Below, piece by piece: positions 59,179 through 64,000 of a stretch of 64,000 bases of DNA (position 1 is its first letter; every line of letters begins with the position of its first letter). A program made the position numbers and the translations under genes. Below the pieces are notes generated by a model. It worked only from the letters and a program-made list of their open reading frames with translations, did no database searches and had not been told where the DNA came from. The DNA is taken from contig WAEK01000033.1 of NCBI GenBank assembly GCA_011634665.1, positions 46,667 through 110,666 of the forward strand, read 5' to 3'. The DNA comes from Mortierella sp. BCC40632. Lineage: Eukaryota; Mortierellomycota; Mortierellomycetes; Mortierellales; Mortierellaceae.

Positions 59179-59508
59179 ATCATATTCTGCCTTCCTTTTT
59201 TGTATTCTTCTTCCTTGCAGAGTACGGTAGTATTATTTTTAAGTACTCTTAGTTCAATTTTATTCTTAGGTGGATATTTAGTACCTGGAATTGAATCAAA
59301 CGGTCTACTTACTGGTTTATCTCTTGGATTGAAAACTTCATTCATGTTATTCTTGATAATTTGGATACGTGCGTCATTCCCGAGATTACGATACGATCAG
59401 TTAATGTCAGCTATTTGGTGTAACATGCTTCCTATCGTTATTGCGTTCTCAATTTTAATTCCGTGTATTATCAAAGCTTTTGATATTTACACCCCCCGAG
59501 TTATATAA
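59179..59508 (+). pseudogene. nad1: nad1 3' end, second copy
   Basis: [78 protein letters not shown], ending [13 protein letters not shown]. Nearly the same as codons 56713-57010 with a few synonymous or conservative changes (VPGIES for VPGVES). Ends in TTTACACCCCCC. Confidence 0.9.
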
Positions 59509-60338
59509 AACGATGATATACTTTAACAAAAATTTTAACCATTTTGCGATAACTAGAATTAATTCCATTGCTAATGCCCGGCCCGTCCCGCAAGGTAGAG
59601 CAGGCCAAGGCTTTCTGTAAATCTTAATTTTTCTCTCTATAAGAGTGTACCTTAAAAGTTAACAGTCCCCTAATAGAACCTAGAAACATAAGATTATTAA
59701 GCAAGTGTCTTTTACTAATACTGGTAAGGGTATGCAAAGCCTATTGATTTAGTGACCTAAAATATCTAATTTTTTTTAATTAGGAAAATATTAACATAAT
59801 GGTCATATAATTATTATGGGGTTAGTAGTAATACTAATGAGAGTTCAAGTCTCTCCTCTGATATTCTTCCTTGGTCAATTTTTATTCTCACCTCTCACAT
59901 AGATACGAATATTTTTTGTGTCGCCCGATGATACCATTAGCTTCTCTTTTTTGCTCTAATAAACAATTATTAATAAATATTATATTCCCTAGAGACCAAT
60001 AATAATATATTTAGTTGTTCCTGGTCTTTAAAACGATCAGGGTCGACGAGAGCCCTTTGGGCCTAGTAGATCATTTTATCTATACGGGAGTAATAGATAG
60101 GAGGAGATGTAACTCTATGATTAAATTTATCAACAAAATGTTAAGGCGGCTAATACCCCAACCTTCTTCTTGAAGATAATTTTTCTTGCTAGTAATTAGT
60201 TATTGGAAAACAGCCTCCTCAATGCTGCAGAACCATGTTAGAGGGCCCTAAATTCCGAGGGACATGGAGATAAGTTAGGGAATTCTTTGATTCAAAGCCC
60301 GAACTTATGATAATAGGATCCAATTATAATACAAAAAA
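59509..60338. other. Intergenic, leader-like region
   Basis: GC cluster at 59577-59612 (CCGGCCCGTCCCGC). 59868-59960 repeats, in reverse, sequence at 51655-51750 (TGTGTCGCCC, ACC(G)TTAGCTTCTCTTTTTT). 60100-60160 resembles the leader of the 30592 GIY-YIG gene. A tRNA-like T arm (GAGAG-TTCAAGT-CTCTC) at 59851. Confidence 0.45.
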
Positions 60339-61201
60339 ATGGCAAAATTATTTAACAAATTTAATACTGTAACTTTAAGTATCATAACTAAATTTACACC
60401 TTCGGAGCAAGTTTGTTTTTTTTTACAGAGAATAACTATAAATTGGATATTCAATTCAAAACATGGCTTATCGATAATAAACCTGCAAAAGTTTATTTAA
60501 ATAGTGCTGAATCTAAAAATATAATTTACAGTGAAAATTGTAGTAAATCAGGAGTATACTTATGGTATAATAATATAAATGGAAAATATTATGTAGGGTC
60601 AAGTATTAACTTAAAACATCGTCTTTATTATTATTTTAGTCCGGCATATCTTAAAAAAAATAAATTCTTAATACAAAGAGCTCTTATGAATCATACTCAT
60701 AATACTTTTTTTCTTTATATATTAGAGTATTGTGATATTAAAGACTTAATTTTAAGAGAACAATATTATATTGACTTACTAACTCCTCCTTATAATATTA
60801 ACCCTACGGCTTATTCACGTTTAGGTTCTAAACATAATGAAGATTCTAAGGAATTAATGCGAATTAACAACATCGGAGAAAAAAATCCAATGTATGGAAA
60901 ATCTCATTCAGCAGAATATAAAACAATTCTTAGTGAACGTATGACTAAGAATAATCCTATGGCGGGTAAACCTTGTACTGAGGAAGTAAAAATTATAATA
61001 AAAAAAGTACAAAGTATACCTTTATACGTATATGATGCTAATACTAAATTATTATTATTTAAATATGATTCTCAAAAAGAATTTGTTAAAGCTTTTAAGG
61101 TTTCTACTAAAACCATAATTAAATATGTTAATACTAACAATACATTCCGTGGAAAATATATATTATCAAGTACTTTATTAGATAATACTTCTGAAGAATA
61201 G
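60339..61201 (+). CDS. GIY-YIG homing endonuclease (262 aa main frame)
   Basis: Main frame from TTG 60413 to 61201: SKSGVYLWYNNINGKYYVGS, SINLKHRLYYYF, LILREQYYIDLLTPPYNINP, YSRLGSKHNED, NUMOD3-type GEKNPMYGKSHSAEYK and KNNPMAGKPCTEE, tail TFRGKYILSSTL. GIY appears as GVY, with YVG, Arg and Glu present. An upstream start ATG 60339 (MAKLFNKFNTVTLSIITKF) matches MAKLF... of the 350-aa gene, but a T run at about 60414-60422 puts it in another frame. It lies between nad1 end copies 2 and 3. Confidence 0.85.
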
Positions 61202-61304
61202 AATTTCCTTCAAGATTAGGTACAAGACTTTAGGGGAATATAAAGTCTTAGAAAATAGTTTACGCATTGGATATGAGCAAGTTTTTTATAGAAAATAAAC
61301 ACAT

Positions 61305-61440
61305 TGGATTAGAGCAAGTTTTCCGAGATTAAGATATGATCAACTTATGTCTGCAATCTGGTGTAATATGCTTCCTATAATTATTGCGTTCTCAATTTTA
61401 ATCCCGTGTATTATCAAGGCTTTTGATATTTACACCCCCC
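61305..61440 (+). pseudogene. nad1: nad1 3' end, third copy
   Basis: [45 protein letters not shown], then read-through into a LAGLIDADG remnant. More diverged at the DNA level than copies 1 and 2 (e.g. AGATTAAGATATGATCAACT), so it may be the original end or from another source. Confidence 0.88.
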
Positions 61441-61722
61441 TCCTCCCAAAGTTAGTAGATTCAAAACGTGTTCATATAAAATCTAATAAACCTTTACGCT
61501 CTGGTAGAAAATGTAAAAATTATAGCTCCCTTCGGGAGCTACACCACCGGGGAGCGACCCCCGGGTAGTTAGTAATATTGATAATAGTTTTATAATATTT
61601 AATAGTATTAAAGAAGCAAGCGAATTCTTTTAATGTCATACCGATACAATAAATAAACGTCTTGATACTGATAGATTATATCTAAATAAATGGAAATTTA
61701 CCTCTAGTTATATAAATAATTA
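61441..61722 (+). pseudogene. LAGLIDADG C-terminal remnant
   Basis: Joined in frame to nad1 copy 3: KLVDSKRVHIKSNKPLRSGR, then a GC hairpin (AGCTCCCTTCGGGAGCT at 61523) and FNSIKEASEFF...LYLNKWKFTS in another frame. Same sequence as 58640-58850, about 90% alike. The rest of the endonuclease is absent. Confidence 0.8.
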
Positions 61723-62291
61723 GTTAACTTTATGCTACATTCCATTAGAACTTGATTCTTATATTAACACTTTACAGGCCCCTCTCGCTTATTAATAAAA
61801 GATACAAAGGGCTAATAAAGCTTTGGTCCTCAGGCCTGTTTTTTGACAAGGAACAATTTAAATGGGAGGATATAAATAATTTATTGTAAATGGTCTACCG
61901 GGGATTTAATTTATTTTTTTATTACCTACTGTTAATTGTGACGTAGCATAATTTTAGCAATATACTCTCGAAAATTATTTATCTACCAGATGGTGGAATT
62001 GTTTATTTCAATGCAGACTGATAAAGCCTGATTAAAAAATTCCGTTGGGCCCCTTAATTCCTATAACAAATTATCTATAACTTACCAAAGACTAATTAAT
62101 CTATAACAAGTTTAAATAATTAGACCCGAGGGTTAGCTAATTACATTTATATTTCATTTTTTTATTAAGATTTTGGGGGGGCTAATTTATAAAACCTTTA
62201 TCAAAGAATATTTTATAGTTAATAGTCAGTAATGAATTCATAAACCCTTAAAGCCTTTATAATTTAAAAGCCCCAAATTTTTAATTAATTT
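61723..62291. other. Intergenic
   Basis: CCGTTGGGCCCC at 62042; no gene seen. Confidence 0.4.
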
Positions 62292-62365
62292 GGGCGAAAA
62301 CAAGGGTTCGAACCTTGGTATATAGATCCACAATCTACCGTTCTGCCAATTGAACTATAATCGCC
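62292..62365 (-). tRNA. trnH: tRNA-His(GUG)
   Basis: Minus strand. Acceptor GGCGA/TCGCC, D arm AGTTC/GAAC, anticodon stem GTAGA/TCTAT around TTGTGGA (anticodon GTG), and T arm CAAGG-TTCGAA-CCTTG. Confidence 0.82.
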
Positions 62366-62680
62366 TTATTAATAATATACTAATTATTGCCCTTTTTCTT
62401 TAAAAATCATTAGAAAAAAGGTAATTAATTATTAAGATACATGCTGGAGATAAAATTTTTCTTGTATGTCTTACCACGAGAAAGAAAGCTATTAATATTA
62501 CCATTACTAAAAATTTATTAGGGGATCCTGTCGATGTTATTGTACAGGTTATTGACTTTCAAACGCATGAAAGCCAGACATTAAGTTTAGTAAAGGGAAT
62601 AGAGGGATTTAATTCTGGCTACTGAAGGTCTAATCTCTAAGACTAGTTTTTACTAAAATTCATTTAGCTTAACTGGATAA

Positions 62681-62754
62681 AGCACTCGAATGGATTTGAA
62701 CCATTATTGTTAGGTTTAGAAGACCTATACTTTTTCCAATTAAGTTACAAGTGC
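62681..62754 (-). tRNA. trnR: tRNA-Arg(UCU)
   Basis: Minus strand. Acceptor GCACTTG/CGAGTGC, anticodon stem TAGGT/ACCTA around CTTCTAA (anticodon TCT), and T arm AATGG-TTCAAAT-CCATT. Confidence 0.85.
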
Positions 62755-63094
62755 TTATTATTTTTTACCTAATAGAGCTGGCCCTGAACATAATTTATAG
62801 AAAAACTAAAGTTTAACATTAAGCTCTACCGCAATATGAGGCCTTGACGGGTCCTGTGGGGTATTAAATTATTTGAATTATTACCCTAAATAAAATTACG
62901 TATTTTATGTTAATTCCTGGCCCCCGGCCGTCCGCAATCATGCGGGCCGGCGCGGGGACAACACAAAATAATTAAATAAGTAAAAAGTTAAAATTTATTA
63001 AGTGTTTCTATTTTTGACTAGATAAGATAATAACCTAACATTAATAATAACTAGCCCTCCGGCTACCCCGATATTTTATCCTCCAAAAAATCTC
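62755..63094. other. Intergenic
   Basis: A GC palindrome at 62920-62957 built around CCGTCCGCAATCATGCGG, similar to 3556-3592. No gene seen. Confidence 0.45.
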
Positions 63095-63290
63095 TATTCT
63101 TTTGTTGATAAAATCCATTGTTCTTTAAATAACTTGTTTTATCAACATAATTAAACAATGTAGGTACAATTAAAGTATAAAGACACTTTATAACTATCAA
63201 AAGATTTAAATAGTTTATCATTTGAAACGGGATCAAAAGAATACATTAATCCTCCGTTTTTACTCAAGGCTTTAGAAATTTTTATTAATT
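63095..63290 (-). pseudogene. GIY-YIG C-terminal fragment
   Basis: Minus strand: KALSKNGGLMYSFDPVSNDK, LFKSFDSYKVSLYFNCTYIV, ...NKLFKEQWILSTK, similar to the tail of the 54.7-kb pseudogene (several indels). No catalytic domain nearby. Confidence 0.7.
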
Positions 63291-63341
63291 TTTATAATGC
63301 AGAAAATTATATATTTTAATATATTTATGAAAGAAAGCTTA

Positions 63342-63380
63342 CCTCCCCAGGGGGGGGTAAGCCCCCGGGGGGAGCTTACC
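63342..63380. repeat. GC-rich palindrome, variant
   Basis: GGTAAGCCCCCGGGGGGAGC and its flanks: GCTTACCTCCCCAGG pairs with the GGGGGGAGCTTACC side. A relative of the AGCT-flanked element but with a different end (GCTTACC). Confidence 0.7.
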
Positions 63381-63390
63381 TTTTAAATTT

Positions 63391-63463
63391 TGCCCTAAGG
63401 TTGAATCGAACAACCGTCAAAGGTTTTTCAAACCTCTACTTTAACCAATTAAGCTATCAGAGC
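63391..63463 (-). tRNA. trnF: tRNA-Phe(GAA)
   Basis: Minus strand. Acceptor GCTCTGA/TTAGGGC with discriminator A, D arm GCTT/AAGT, anticodon stem GAGGT/ACCTT around TTGAAAA (anticodon GAA), and T arm GGTTG-TTCGATT-CAACC. Confidence 0.87.
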
Positions 63464-63783
63464 TAATATAATAATTATCCAATAAAAGAATCGAACTTTT
63501 TACTAATTAATTTAAGCACGAAACATTTTATAATGTAATAAACTTATTATTTATTATAAGGTAAACTACTACCTTATAGTTGGGCGAGGGGGGTGTTAAC
63601 TGATTTTACAGATAAATCACCTATAATGTATGGAACGTTGTAATATTATCTCACTCATTGTTTCAGTTTTTCTATAACAACATGGGTAACGTTTACATAG
63701 AAAGCTGAACGATTCATGGATCAATTTACTATTGATTAAATTAACTATAAAAATTATATAGCGATATTATAGAAATTAAATTA
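63464..63783. other. Likely cob intron sequence
   Basis: Contains GGGGGGTGTTAACTGATTTT (junction motif, minus-strand AACACCCCCC) at 63588. No ORF of note. Confidence 0.4.
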
Positions 63784-63897
63784 ATCTGCATCAAATTCAT
63801 AATACATTGCTAGTGTAACACCTGTAGCAATTTGAATTACTAATACAAAACCAAGTAAACTTCTAAAATTCCATATATATGAATAGTTAATCATTAT
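63784..63897 (-). CDS. cob: Cytochrome b, internal N-terminal exon
   Basis: Minus strand: [36 protein letters not shown]. This matches the Cob region before the first heme-ligand helix (pattern W-N-F-G-S-L-L-G...Q-I-x-T-G). It is bounded on its 5' side by a GIY-YIG remnant and on its 3' side by an in-frame stop, so it is an exon (or displaced piece) between introns. Exact splice sites are not resolved. Confidence 0.8.
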
Positions 63898-63924
63898 CTG
63901 AAGAGCCTTTGTTAGGACTTACTA

Positions 63925-64000
63925 AAAAAATCTTTAGAAAAAGATAACTACCATTTACTTTGAAATAACTTATTATTTTTGTATATTTAACAATTGTAGA
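63925..64000 (-). pseudogene. GIY-YIG C-terminal fragment (cut by window edge)
   Basis: Minus strand: STIVKYTKNNKLFQSKW, a TAG where Tyr or Ile is usual, then LSFSK. The tail of another copy of the family, probably within a cob intron. The stop may be real or a single-base change. Confidence 0.6.

Noticed and set aside
63590..63680. Possible displaced gene end before the AACACCCCCC at 63590 (minus; reads NVPYIIGDLSVKSVN)
   Set aside because: Does not match any mitochondrial protein end that I can recognise; left unassigned.
1..64000. CRISPR arrays or bacterial operons
   Set aside because: No regularly spaced direct repeats; the repeats present are dispersed palindromes and gene ends, and the gene content is mitochondrial.
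1..64000. Use of genetic code 4 (TGA = Trp) for translation
   Set aside because: Long intact genes have no in-frame TGA and tRNA-Trp has anticodon CCA, so the breaks at TGA were treated as real.

Overview
The window is a stretch of a large, repeat-rich fungal mitochondrial genome. Evidence: AT-rich sequence carrying rnl, cox2, cox3, nad1, nad4, nad6, a cob exon and pieces of cox1 and atp6; group I introns with LAGLIDADG genes; about twenty GIY-YIG genes or remnants; and integrated linear-plasmid genes (family B DNA polymerases, T7-like RNA polymerase). Genes lie on both strands, Trp is written only as TGG in the readable genes, and the one tRNA-Trp has anticodon CCA. Together these point to a basidiomycete, probably an agaricomycete (inference).

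Layout. 0-6 kb: GIY-YIG genes and remnants, tRNA-Met, two tRNA-Lys, and a displaced nad4 3' end on the minus strand. 6.4-8.5 kb: nad6 with a LAGLIDADG ORF attached to its 3' end, then tRNA-Ala. 8.5-22.7 kb: a plasmid-derived block. It holds a broken rpo, an intact minus-strand dpo, and a nearly complete invertron (dpo and rpo convergent between terminal-repeat-like ends), then a membrane-protein ORF and further terminal-repeat copies that carry tRNA-Asn. 25-29.35 kb: rnl with a group I intron in the peptidyl-transferase centre. 29.5-40 kb: GIY-YIG genes and tRNAs (Gly, Pro, Ser, Gln, Leu, Trp). 40-42 kb: cox3 with one group I intron. 43-47 kb: nad4 fused to GIY-YIG, with a second nad4 3' end. 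47-51 kb (minus strand): cox2 fused to LAGLIDADG, with a displaced intron-containing cox2 3' end behind it. 52.5-61.7 kb: nad1, with two extra copies of its 3' end separated by LAGLIDADG and GIY-YIG ORFs. 62-64 kb: tRNA-His, tRNA-Arg, tRNA-Phe and a cob exon.

The most striking pattern is a set of endonuclease ORFs that sit at the 3' ends of respiratory genes, with a second (displaced) copy of that gene end further on: nad1 x3, nad4 x3, cox2 x2, and a lone cox1 end. The junctions usually carry an AACACCCCC-type tract. The GIY-YIG members often share a 3' tail of two hairpins ending in the same tract, and two of them sit behind copies of the cox3 and nad6 leaders. Known precedents are the mobile endonuclease elements at gene 3' ends in Allomyces and Rhizophagus, but the C-rich junction, hairpin tail and leader capture look like a distinct, expanded family. 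On top of this are several families of GC-rich palindromic insertions, one of which recurs at AAAGCT sites inside GIY-YIG genes.

Caution: many core genes and endonucleases here carry frameshifts, often in homopolymers, while the three large plasmid ORFs are unbroken. Sequencing error, pseudogenization or editing cannot be told apart from this sequence alone.
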